DNA of 64,000 nucleotides from Sepiola atlantica (taxonomy: Eukaryota; Mollusca; Cephalopoda; Sepiida; Sepiolidae). Shown piece by piece: positions 54,228-64,000 of the stretch (within the stretch, counting starts at the first letter, position 1; each line of letters opens with the position of its first letter). The position numbers and the translations under genes were made by a program. The stretch lies in assembly GCA_963556195.1 (NCBI GenBank), contig OY744517.1:89312443-89376442 (forward strand), in the 5' to 3' direction. Below the pieces are notes generated by a model, which was not told the DNA's origin, made no database searches, and saw only the letters and a list, made by a program, of their open reading frames with translations.

Positions 54228-54558
54228 TTGGTTTTTGTCTTGCGTGTAGGTTAAAAATTAAGGAAATGTCGAAATCATAGGCTACTGGTCAGGATCGAAC
54301 TCACGACCTAGAAAAAACAGAACGACTTGTTATTGCACTGCAATAAGCGAATCCAGCTCAATAAGAAAAACATGAACCCACGAATTATCTGTATTCTGAT
54401 TGGTTAACCTTTTTCTTATTGAAGTGGATCTCATTACTGCAGTGCAATAACAAGTTGTTCTGTTTCTTCTAGGTCGTGAGTTCGATCCTCACCAGTAGCC
54501 GATGATTCCGACATTTCCTTAATTTTCAAACTTTACGCCAGGCAAATATGAACCTTTT
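54228..54558. mobile_element. foldback element with tRNA-like arms
   Basis: Arms 54252-54370 and 54411-54530 are inverted, with weaker pairing to 54228 and 54558. The right arm holds TAGGTCGTGAGTTCGATCCT, where GAGTTCGATCC fits a tRNA B box; the left arm holds its complement. Also shared: CTGCAGTGCAATAACAAG. Either two SINEs in head-to-head orientation or a MITE that took up a tRNA-like segment. Confidence 0.75.
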
Positions 54559-54734
54559 TAGGGGGGGGGATAAGGTAAGTCGGGGCAACTTTCGATACAT
54601 GTTCAGGCTAATTACATCGGGGGCAAGAACTCACACGATGGTTTACGTAAAAGTTACCAACATTCCTAGTGAACCGAGTTATCAGTTTGTGTTTGTATGT
54701 ACTTTATCACAACCGTCTCCCACATAGATAAGTA

Positions 54735-54812
54735 AATTTAAGAGATCCACCTGGATCTGAACTCAGATTAGCTGGTTTCATAGTCAGCGTCGCTATCCTT
54801 GTGCCATAATTA
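54735..54812 (-). mobile_element. tRNA-type SINE head
   Basis: Minus: A box TGGCACAAGGATAGCGACG (complement about 54790-54808), B box GAGTTCAGATCCAG (complement about 54752-54765). Followed by TTACTTATCTATGTGGGAGA. A single copy in the window. Confidence 0.6.
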
Positions 54813-55663
54813 TTTTATTATTAATTATTTTATACCAGTCGTGTGGCCTACTCCGAACGACCACCAAAAACTATATCTTGTTCCATACCTCCCAGACTGA
54901 GGCCACCGTCGATGCATGCATCTGTCAATTTGTTGCAGAGACGTAGCATAAACATCAGGTCGAGAAAACGATAGATTTATTGAGTCGCACACCGCTAATC
55001 ACATTACAATTGATTACATAGTTGATTGATTACGTCAAGTGGCGATCGTATCATAGACATAAAGAAAGAGTGAGAGATTATTAAGCATACACTTTTTAGA
55101 TTACACGTGTGTTGCTTTCGGTCACTTCTTTTCAAGACTCAGAGTTATCTTTCTCTTAGCATCCTATGTCCCTCCTATCTAATGTCATTTTCGCATACTT
55201 GTATTATAGACTTCCGTTCTCACGATACTGGATTCCCAGTCTGACCCTCTTTTCTATAACATTTTCGTTCTCATAACCTAACTGCTAATATATGTACTAG
55301 CTAATATATGCACTAGCTAACCCACCTACTCTAATATTTGATACCAATTACACCAAGTTATTTTAATTTGAATAAACAAGAAATTAAATTTTATTGCATT
55401 TTTATTTCTCTATTGGGAAAACGTAAGCATATATAGACTGCAATTTTAATGACGTATACATATGAAAATAGTTTGTATAAGCGATTATGATTCCAGACAG
55501 GATTGATTTCTAAAAGTCGTTCAAAAATGTCAGTTAAAACGATCTCTGGAGTCTAGAAGAAAACATCAGCAAGACGCTTAAATTCCATATCCACTTCTTC
55601 GTTTGTTTTTTCGCCTGTCATTTATTTTATCTATATAATTTTACTTTTTTATTTTGCATTATA
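54813..55663. other. no gene seen
   Basis: 54830-55130 is slightly G+C-richer and could be an old LTR, but without termini. A short direct repeat CTAATATATG(T/C)ACTAG lies at about 55285-55313. Confidence 0.35.

Positions 55664-55717
<54 letters not shown>
55664..55717. repeat. (AT)n microsatellite
   Basis: About 26 units. Confidence 0.95.
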
Positions 55718-55719
<2 letters not shown>

Positions 55720-56138
55720 TCATTGTAAATACGGATTACTGCCTCGTGTGTGTGCAAGGAAGAAGAAGCCAAACTGTCGGACTTGGATTCTGGCAACTTT
55801 AAATAATCGGATCTACTTTGGTTTAAACTTATGCATAAATTATTTTCGGTCTTTGTTTTCGGTCTTTGTTTTAATAGTTTGAGGTATTCTTTAAAGCTTA
55901 TAAGGAGATCACTTCTTTATTGCACAATTGACGCAATACATTCAGTTTACATAAATTAAAATCTCTGTCTCCCTTCAATTCTGTTAAGCTTATTATAATC
56001 CCTTGCAACACAATTGATTAACATTCCAGCGGTTATTACTAACAGAATTTGTGGTTAACATTCTATTGTTTTATTTCTCATCAATTACACAATTTTAATG
56101 TCGCACAATCTACACATAAGTAGTTAAATCGACTCCAC
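55718..56138. other. no gene seen
   Basis: AT-rich sequence; a 22-bp phrase TTTTCGGTCTTTG is duplicated near 55845. Confidence 0.4.
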
Positions 56139-56242
<104 letters not shown>

Positions 56243-56344
56243 ATGAGTATATCTTTATATATATATTTTTTATGTACAGAATTCACTCCTAATCTAATTA
56301 ACAGATCATTTTGAATTTTGGAACAGAGCTGCTAGGTGTAAGGG

Positions 56345-56813
56345 GTAATAATGTGGTCTATATTTAGTTTAATTTAGCTTTATGCAAAGCGGGTAGAGGC
56401 CCTTCGTGAAAATTCAGATACCTCCGATTTTTGTGAAAGTTTAACAATCGGTATTAGACATCAATTTACAAACATTACCCACATGTCAGTTTCTTTAAAG
56501 TATTTTAAAGTGTTTATGGGTACAACAATTCAAATATTTCAGATTTGCATTGAATTTGATCGATAGTCATTGGACACCAATTAAGCAAGCTTCTCTGAAT
56601 GTCAATTTCTTAAGACACGTTAAGCTTAAGTCTTAGATTTTAGACATTTTCTAGAATCAAAATCATGTGATGGATTTTTTACTAAAATTGGAATAAGGAT
56701 GTTACACAAAGTTTAGAAGCATTATATCCTGATTTTAATTTTCATAAGAGGACATAAAAGTGGTGCAAAACTGTTCCGTTTGGGGAATTTTACCTCGGAC
56801 GTGTATTATTCTA

Positions 56814-56815
<2 letters not shown>
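56345..56815 (-). repeat. dispersed repeat D, copy 2
   Basis: Reverse complement aligns with 29450-29890: CACTTTTATGTCC, GATTTTGATTCTAGAAAATG, TACTTTAAAGAAACTGACAT and AATTGATGTCTAATACCG in order. Ends immediately at the (TA)n tract 56819-56850. Confidence 0.7.
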
Positions 56816-56850
<35 letters not shown>

Positions 56851-56851
<1 letters not shown>

Positions 56852-56990
56852 TAGAAAAATACCTGTTCAGGACGGGTAAAATGAACTCCTGAACAGATCA
56901 ATTTTACACTACTTTTACAATATTGTGGGGGCTGATTCATACGTTTCCCAAGGGTATTTGGTGAAAGTTATGCAGTATTGATTTACTCCT
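56851..56990 (-). mobile_element. Helitron 3' terminus
   Basis: On minus, CTGTTCAGGA (56896-56887 complement) pairs with TCCTGAACAG (56872-56863 complement) in a 10-bp-stem hairpin, followed by GTATTTTT and CTAG at 56854-56851, then T of a (TA)n tract. This is the Helitron 3' end pattern. The 5' end is not located; the element may extend right to beyond 56990. Confidence 0.65.
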
Positions 56991-57017
56991 CTCCAGGAGT
57001 TAGGCACAAGGCCAGTT

Positions 57018-57285
57018 TTTATCTTACTCCCACAAGTAAGATGTGACCCAAGGTCGGGTCGGGAAAGTGTGGTTTAAAAATTGCCTGGGCAGCCCCGTCG
57101 GCATTCCCCGGTAAGGGCGCCTCAGGCAGTAAGCAATAAACTTACTCCTCCCCAAAGAGGGGAGGCAAAGCCTGGGAAGGTGGACCTCTCAGAACTGCAC
57201 AGGAAAGACCCATTGACCGGCGTAAATCAAGACCCGAAGGCCAAGACAACACCAGTATGGGGTGCAGCATCGATCGGAACAGATA
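57018..57285 (+). repeat. GC-rich dispersed repeat R, copy 3
   Basis: AAGATGTGACCCAAGGTCGG, CGTCGGCATTCCCCGGTAAG, TCAGGCAGTAAGCAATAAAC, AGGCAAAGCCTGGGAAGG and AGAACTGCACAGG in the same order as copies 1 and 2. A 71-codon frame covers it. Closest to copy 1 at the 3' side (CCGGCGT.AATC.AGACCCGAAGG). Confidence 0.65.
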
Positions 57286-57329
57286 CTACACTTTGATCTT
57301 TATGCAGTAGCCCCAACAGAACTTGAACC

Positions 57330-57780
57330 CAGCAAGCTGAACATGTACTTTTCCTTGGAATCTGAGAGACAATAAGCCTCCCAGATATCTCAGTACTCTC
57401 AATTTTTTTCCAGTAGAGGTGTGAATGGTGCTAGTCCTCCTCGTTCTTTTTATCTTCTCATATACTCCTCGGCCACTTTCTGTCTCTTCTATTTCCAAGC
57501 TATAGGCAATACCTGGGTAGTTTCAGCTCTCTGTTTTTTCTTAATATGCAACATTTTTGCTTTGGGATATGTTGATTTTCAGTGCCATGATTATATTATT
57601 TTAACTTATCTGTGGTTTTTTAGTGTGTTATTTTCTTATGTGGGAAGGTTTTCACATGCTAGTATTGTTCTTAATATACCAGTTGTTTTCATCAGTGCTG
57701 TGGTTTTGTATGGTGTTAAGACTTTTTCTTGTCTTTTTCCAGGTTTTTCAGGATTTTTCTTAGTGTAACTACAATTATTG
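57330..57780 (-). pseudogene. LINE family B 3' end
   Basis: Minus translation shows TTALMKTTGILRTIL (compare TAMMKSAKIFRKML at 23 kb and TMMKTAVILRKIL at 38.5 kb), with the shared 3' UTR module (TTGGAATCTGAGAGACAATAAG on plus) at 57355-57430. Numerous stops. The 115-codon plus frame over it is the antisense. Confidence 0.7.
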
Positions 57781-59590
57781 GTATTGCCATAAGCTTCATT
57801 TATTATATAAATGAAATGTGTCTTTTCTGTCTGTCTAAACTCTAAATATACTAATGGTAAACTTATAAACTAATGGTAAACTTATAAACCTCACATATTC
57901 TGATTCAGTATGACCTCTAGCAGGTTATGGTAACAAAAGTTACTGTAATATACATTCGTTTGGAATTAGCAAAGAAGAAATTAATGACTGTGAAGTCAGA
58001 AAAATATTTCCTCTCATTGAACTAACCAACGGAAATAAGTTTATAATGTTAAAGTTATTTCCCCTAAACTAATTAAAATTTAAAATTAAAGAAATTAAAA
58101 ATAAGGATAAAATTTGTGATATAGGGGATCAGGCCTAAGAGTAAACAGGGGTCACTATTCTTTCACGGGCAACTAGGGCCCATTAGTGTTCTGTACCCCT
58201 TTCAGCTATCTAGTAAATTCCAGATTATTACTATTATTATTAGTTATTAGCTGTTAGTTATTATTATCATTATTGGCTGTATTTTTTATCTTTCGTGACT
58301 ATAAATGTTTTACATTTTTTGTATTCGCTTATAATCAAATCCATAAAACAATAAAACGAAAGTAAAGAAACCATTTTGAATCACGTTTCTGACAGTTTTG
58401 ACATTGAGTGAGTAAACTGTAAAATTTCTTAAGAAAGTTCTTTTCATGTTGTTACTTTAAAATTTCATTTGTGGATTTCCTTGATATAAAATATATTCTT
58501 CCTTTTCGTTTTCTTTTTAAATTACATGACGAGCAGTAATGTGTTAAGGTTTCAGATCGAGAACACATCACCAATACAACGTAAAAACATTCAACTGCAT
58601 ATCTATACTAATGTGATATGTGTCTGGCTGTCTAATAACTACATTTCAGATATTAGACCTAAGAACATGAATTTTGTTGAGAATGATCTCACAGCTCTGC
58701 ACATAGTCCTAAGGGGATCATGGAATTAAATTATTAGCGAAAGGGAGTAGAGATCTTTCATCATTAATCCAGGGGGTAATAATGTTAGAGATTGTTATTT
58801 CGAGTCGATGGGGGTGTAAATCTAAATTTAAAAATAAAATAATTTATTTTGTTACTAATGAGTCACCACTTATCGAGACTAAAATTCATTCGAGGATAAG
58901 GGATAATGAGATGGATAAGTTGTTAGTTGAATGATGAATAATATTATGAGAGGATTGAAAATGACGAATGGCATAAAGAAAATGGGAAGTTCTCGGAAAG
59001 AAACTATGTTCATGGAAATTTCAAATAAACGATATCACAAGTTCAGAAACTCAACTTTATGACTACACACTACACACCTATGATCTTAACTCCGCAACAA
59101 ACAAAGTTAAGAAAAAGAAAGCTACTCCTCTGTTCGAATCCAATGGTTTTTTATTATCAAAGACCCAAGTTGCTTGGTTATGACTAACTCGGGTCAACAT
59201 GAGCATATTTTGAGGTTTACTCAAATCGTTTAATTCTTGATCATGTTTTCCATTTCGGTAGATGGTACAGAGAATTCAAATCCTTTTCTTAATCAGATAC
59301 TATTACCTTCTTCACAACAATCATTTCTTATAAAGCCCCTAGCCCGGATGGGTTGGAATGGGTGACACGACTCCTCCTCGTCCATGATATTTTGTGTTTC
59401 CTATTATATTAAAAGATACAAAATCATACAGATTCTCTGAGCAAATCTAAACTTGGGGGTGGAGGCACTTTACAAGATGAAAACATTTTTATGACTTCAG
59501 TTATATTGCCCAGTTATCACCGTAGAAATATGTTTTAACGATTGGCTTGACAGGTGTCTAAATATTACGAAGTAGGTTTCACATATTAAT
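57781..59590. other. no gene seen
   Basis: 1.8 kb of AT-rich sequence. The 67-codon plus frame at 58526-58729 has ordinary composition but no motif. No repeats recognised. Confidence 0.4.
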
Positions 59591-59596
59591 ATAGAT

Positions 59597-60034
59597 ATGA
59601 AGTTGAAAGTTTTCTTCATTGTATTGTTAATGTATGTTTCTCTTACTTTGGATGGGTTATCTGTGCTAAAACAATGCTCCAAACTCTTAAATTATTATAT
59701 ACTACAAAATTATATGCAACAAAATTGCTTCAAACGTTCAATTTATGTACTACAAAATCATGTACTACAAAATTTCTTAAAAATTTCAAATTATCTACTA
59801 CGAAATTGCTCCAAATTGCTCCAAATGTTCAAATTTAGTATGTGCTATAAAATTGCCTCAAATTTTCAAATTAGTATGTGCTATAAGATTGCTTCAAATT
59901 TTCAAATTAGTATGTGCTATAAGATTGCCTCAAATTTTCAAATTAGTATATGCTATAAAATTGCGTTAAACTGCCAAATTATTGCAAAGTTACGTTTCTT
60001 TGCTAGTCTATTGATAATTCCAATAACCAAAAGC
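59597..60034 (+). CDS. 146-codon ORF, signal-peptide-like start and 12-residue repeats
   Basis: Begins MKLKVFFIVLLMYVSL, a good signal-peptide or membrane-anchor profile, then becomes Asn/Gln/Ile/Cys-rich and ends in three or four repeats of FQISMCYKIASN (36-bp units TATGTGCTATAA...TTTTCAAATTAG, about 59830-59960). The repeat part looks like an AT-rich minisatellite that happens to be in frame. Possibly a signal exon (59597-59656) adjoining a satellite; an AG (TATAG) sits just before the ATG. No family recognised; translation is unproven. Confidence 0.3.
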
Positions 60035-61159
60035 TGACAAATCTAATTATTTCAACAAACATAGAATCTTATTTATATGATTCGGACTGGAATCCTCATT
60101 TTTGCTAATGCATTTTAAGCTTTTTTCAAGCATCTTTTATTATAGATGAAAACCTTCATGGATTTTTAAAAACTAAACTGTTTATTTACTCTATTGCAGT
60201 AAACTATCGTTCAATATCTGTTTCGCAATTTGTAGAATTCAATTAAAAAACTTCTAGGTAGAATACACAATATCGATTCGAAACGATTCATTGTATGTAC
60301 TTAATTGAACGCAAGTTGCTATTTTAACTATAGTTGGGGTAAATTCTAGATTCATACCTTTCTCGACCACAATAAATCTGATGAACTCGACATAGCTGAT
60401 TCCATAGTCTGTGATAATTTCTATGAGGCCAATCATGCAGCTCACACCAAAATAATTCCAACTAACCTATCAAAGAAGAATATTTATTACACTAGTCCCC
60501 AAAACATTTCTGTTGTTGTGAGCTTGATTATAACTAGGTGCTTCACACATCTTAACGAATGTCAGCCATAACTAATTCAAGTAAACAAAATACAAATTGT
60601 ACATAACTGATGATTGTGACCTGTTGACAACCAGTATGAGTTATCATTTACCTTGCACAAGTGATGAGTTGGTATTAACATAAAAGGACGCTATCCTTAA
60701 ATTAGAGATTAAAAGACTGAAACTGAGGATGCAGTTTATGACTCATTGTCAGTTGGTGATGTAATCGTCGGATTATCATCGTGAATATTGATTAAAAGAT
60801 CACAATGGACAGTTTCTGTCTTTAACACTTTTCACTATAGAATATCTAAGTTACGCAGTGGAAAAATCATGAAAATAGAAAATGCTTAAAAGGTTCATTG
60901 AAATGACACTGTAGAGTTGTCTCTTTTTTTAAATATCAAACTAAAACTCTAGAATAGAAAACAAAAACTAAAGGATATTCCCTATTTCTACATATTTAAA
61001 CAGTAGACATTGTCGAGTTATCCCACTTGTTAAATTGGCACTTTAAAAAATGTGAAAAATAGATGGCTCGGCAGATTTAATACTTAAAATGGCTGTTTGA
61101 GAGAATGAAAAAATATACTAGGAACTGTTTGCTAGATTGTAGTGAACCAACAAACGAAC
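60035..61159. other. no gene seen
   Basis: AT-rich, no recognised repeats; short frames only. Confidence 0.4.
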
Positions 61160-61169
61160 CTACATACAA

Positions 61170-61222
<53 letters not shown>
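61160..61222. repeat. (CA)n(TA)n microsatellite
   Basis: (CA)6 then (TA)n of ~20 units. Further (TA)n at 61341-61358 and 61555-61589. Confidence 0.95.
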
Positions 61223-61547
61223 GATATAAGTTAATTATAGATAGACCTATATTAATATTATTATTATTATTATATATTTGTTTAAATATCGAACATTTTA
61301 TTTTCACTATAAATAAATCTCTCTTATACATGTGTGGTTATATATATATATATATATTACTATTTCATGTATCCACATAAAATTGTATAAGGAGATATAA
61401 TTTTTTATGTATCAATTTTCAGTATTTACTTCAACAGTGCTCGATACGTAAGTAGAGCTAGGTAGTAAGCTATGAAAATATATTTATGGTAATTAAGCTA
61501 CACAGAGGCTCCCGTGTTGCATCCCCGGGGGGAATCTTCAGGCTATT

Positions 61548-61589
<42 letters not shown>

Positions 61590-61593
<4 letters not shown>

Positions 61594-62590
61594 ACAAAAT
61601 TAATAAATAGAGTTGTTTTAGCTGCTATATTTATTAGGGAAAGTGCCTAATAGCTGGATAGAACGTATGCATACATAGGTGTGTCGACGGTCAAGGGAGC
61701 ATGATGACTGGCAATTTCTCGCTTTTCATTTTTCACATGGTCTGAAGAATAGAAGATGAGAAACTGCTAGTCACGTTGCGCTGTAGACTGTCTCCAAACT
61801 TATATATTCTGGATAATAAATAATCTCACAGATACATCTACTTGGATAAAATGTCGACAAAAGAAAAAAATAACAGGTGATTTTGAGGACATGAATTGCG
61901 TGAATTGTCATCAATAAATGTGTGTAGGCATGAAAATGCAGCCCACAATTTATTCTCATCATTGAAGGTATTCTTATGCATAATGACGCTTCTCTCGAAG
62001 TGTCTCAGTTTCAGTTTGAATTCCCTTCAGTTTGATTGGCCAATAAATCATGGATGATTTGTAAATGCATATTTATGAGGCCATTCTACCTATGGAAGCA
62101 CAGTTGTGTAATAATGAAAGTATTATAATCATTGTTTAATAAGAACTTATTATTGTGCATTGAAGGGAAAAGAAGGTGTTTGGCAGTTGAGTCTATGCTG
62201 TGAATAACGGACAACTAAATATTTCAAGTGTGATCCTGAAGTTTAATTCACAAAGTTATCTGACAAATAAAAAGAAATGAATGCACATATCTATGTATAC
62301 GTATGTGTATGCATAAATATATTTGTGAAAAAAAAAAGAATTACCATAATAATAGAATGGAAAAAAGATATAAAGCAGTTCTATACAGACAAACGTTTTA
62401 AAGATGAAGCCTTTGTCTCAATGGAAAATTAGCATTGATATAATTCAGGGTGAAAAGACAAACCATAAACAAGAAATGCGAACTAGTATCAGAATGTTGA
62501 CGTGAAAATAAATAGGTATCTACATTTCTGGAAAATCATTCATCAAACAGAGGTTCAAACTATGGATATTGACAAAATTATTTGAATAAT
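61590..62590. other. no gene seen; weak foldback
   Basis: ATGACTGGCAATTTCTCG (about 61703) and GAGAAACTGCTAGTCA (about 61759) form an imperfect hairpin, perhaps a decayed foldback. The 62380-62430 phrase ACGTTTTAAAGATGAAGCC is typical of foldback-type repeats. No gene. Confidence 0.35.
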
Positions 62591-62599
62591 ATGTTGATT

Positions 62600-62690
62600 T
62601 TGTATGGAGAGAAATGATATGAGAATGATATGATGGATGTGTAATTTTAGTCTTAAAGACAGGATTAGACCTGATGACCTATATTTTCTA
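62600..62690 (+). pseudogene. LINE family C scrap
   Basis: Reads MERNDMRMI, stop, WMCNFSLKDRIRPDDL, matching the 35.6-kb copy (WMCNVSLKDRLRCDEL). About 30 codons only. Confidence 0.7.
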
Positions 62691-62695
62691 TTGGA

Positions 62696-62784
62696 TTTTA
62701 AGTCAACTCAATAACTTTGTCGCCCTTTTTCTTGTCTTTTAATACTGGTTTTCATTTGGATTTTCTATATCTAAATCTAATCTC
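62696..62784 (-). pseudogene. Tc1-like transposase relic, C-terminal-side piece
   Basis: Minus strand directly left of element X copy 3 reads NEIRFRYRKSK then KPVLKDKKKGDK, the part of a Tc1-like transposase that follows the two HTH motifs (NE.GF.YRK.K.KP.L). Continues in sense from the piece at 63541-63865 once the inserted element is removed. Ends at the LINE scrap. Confidence 0.6.
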
Positions 62785-62787
62785 ATT

Positions 62788-63537
62788 CCATGAAAAATGC
62801 CAGTATACTGAAATCATATGCCCTTAATAGGTTAAGATGAAAATTCATATACACTAAATGTACAAAAACAAGGAAATTCCCAAATTTGTACACTTTTATT
62901 GTCATTAAGGGTATGCGAGCACAACAGGGCTATGTATTTTACTGGTAGGAATTTTTCTTCAGCGCACCTCACACACTTCATCCACTCATGCATAGAGATT
63001 TATACTGTAGTGATGTGATAATGGAATGGTTTTGTTGATATGTAGTCATACCCTTAATGACAATAAAAGTGTAAAAATTTGGGAATTGCCTTGCTTTTGT
63101 ACATTTAGTGTATATGAATTTTCATCTTAACCCTATTAAGGGTATATGATTTCAGTATACTGGCATTTTTCATGGAATGTCACTACTTTTGTAAAGGCTA
63201 TGCCTCAATACAATGCCTTCTCATAAGGATTTTTGGAATTTTCTGGAAGACTAAGGTATATGGTAAACTGAAATTAAAATGCCATCAACTAGACCTTAGA
63301 ACCTCTGTCTCTGCCAAAAATCAGCTGAATCCATCAAATAGTTGATGAGATACAGGGTGGCACATACGTATGTACGTACGTACACACAGATAACATGATT
63401 TCATGATTGAACTTTCTGGATCTCTGGGTTGCCTTGACTAATGATGCTGAAATTCTACATGCTTATAGAACCTATCAAATAAAAATAGGCCATTCATGAA
63501 GTCTATTAAGGGATAGAGCACTCTCGCGCCTCCCTTG
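62788..63537 (+). mobile_element. long-armed composite element X, copy 3 (750 bp)
   Basis: Head CCATGAAAAATGCCAGTATA and arms as in the other copies; ends CTCCCTTG. ATT at 62785-62787 and 63538-63540. Lacks ~78 bp present in copies 1 and 2 (after CCTATCAAATAAAAA, near 63485). Inserted in a Tc1-like transposase relic, giving a clear before/after site. Confidence 0.9.
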
Positions 63538-63540
63538 ATT

Positions 63541-63865
63541 CAGCCTGTTTCTTATCCTTCTGTCACAAACATTGGATCCTGTTTCAGCCCATTTATTTTA
63601 TTGTACATTTTCTATTATCAGGGCAGATTTCTTTCAGTCATTTTTTTACCATGATGCTTTGATGTCTTTCATGCTTTACCAATACGTTTCCCATTATATT
63701 TCCTTTATATTGGCACCAAATTTTAGACACAGCTGACTGGAAGCAACCAATGTCTTTTGCCACACTCCACTTGGATGAGTTTTACGAGCCTTTTCATTGT
63801 TTCAATTGGAAGGTCTTTTATTGGAATCATGTTTCTGCCCAATTGGGTATGCCAACCGTTTGTTG
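63541..63865 (-). pseudogene. Tc1-like transposase relic, N-terminal piece
   Basis: Minus translation, shifting frames: YPIGQKHDSN, then LVKLIQ-like, SGVWQKTLVASSQLC-like, and near the left end NKWAETGSNVCDRRIRNRL. These follow the order of the paired HTH DNA-binding region of Tc1-like transposases (GRK.DL...R..I..L...G.S....A...G.S...V......G....(W)..TG..V..RT.RN.L). Stops and frameshifts show it was dead, or has died since. The catalytic DDE region is not in the window. Confidence 0.65.
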
Positions 63866-64000
63866 AGCTCTGCTAAAACTATCTTTAAATGCACACTGAT
63901 TTGAATATCTTGGTTTGTTCTGATATTTCTTTTAGGAATGCAAATTACAAAACCATTCCATGATATATTCCACAACATTGGGTTATTCCATAATAAGGTT
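63866..64000. other. no gene seen
   Basis: End of window; possibly the 5' flank or TIR side of the Tc1 relic, but no terminus is visible. Confidence 0.3.

Noticed and set aside
62788..63537. Element X as a canonical Helitron
   Set aside because: It has a terminal hairpin but ends CCCTTG rather than CTRR and shows ATT on both sides, so the standard Helitron signature is not met.

Overview
This is a eukaryotic, AT-rich, repeat-dominated window with no complete host gene that I can support. The best guess is a mollusc, probably a cephalopod (octopus-like). The reasons are the very many (TA)n and (TC)n(TA)n tracts, dead LINE copies whose C-terminal peptides look like those common in cephalopod genomes, abundant tRNA-type SINEs, Helitrons, and many short foldback elements. 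The organism call is inference; the repeat content is seen directly. All positions are read by eye, so boundaries are good to a few bases for terminal repeats and a few tens of bases for degenerate elements.

Layout. 0-9 kb: a foldback element, a 5S rRNA-derived SINE, pyrimidine satellites, a tail-to-tail pair of dead LINEs, a 197-bp tandem repeat, and a 260-bp palindrome. 8.6-16.3 kb: an RTE-like LINE scrap, tRNA-type SINEs, two copies of a GC-rich dispersed repeat, a 141-bp Helitron, and a dense cluster of foldback elements between (TA)n tracts. 17.4-23.5 kb: the helicase end of an autonomous Helitron, a 51-bp array, a 2.1-kb 63-bp array, a (TTC)n tract and a LINE 3' end. 24.5-31.5 kb: LINE scraps, a mariner-type MITE, a 23-bp array, and assorted tandem and dispersed repeats. 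33.6-39.9 kb: a GC-armed foldback element, LINEs, SINEs and a 162-bp tandem element. 40.6-49.4 kb: two copies of an ~820-bp element with long inverted arms, a 42-bp array and a purine satellite. 50-58 kb: foldbacks, a hAT element with a perfect 8-bp target duplication, a tRNA-like foldback and a Helitron end. 62.7-63.9 kb: a Tc1-like transposase relic split by the third copy of the ~820-bp element.

How the parts relate. The LINE families A (2.3, 3.1, 24.6, 36.4, 46.9, 52.6 kb), B (22.9, 26.6, 37.8, 57.3 kb) and C (8.6, 35.3, 62.6 kb) are all 5'-truncated and broken. SINEs, Helitrons, hAT, mariner-type and foldback elements are non-autonomous and would depend on proteins encoded elsewhere. The most notable unassigned structure is the ~820-bp element: three copies, a ~125-bp inverted-arm head, a unique tail with a terminal hairpin, apparent 3-bp ATT flanks, and one datable insertion into a Tc1 relic. 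Long open frames at 20-22 kb, 42-44 kb and 44.8-46 kb are products of satellites, not genes.
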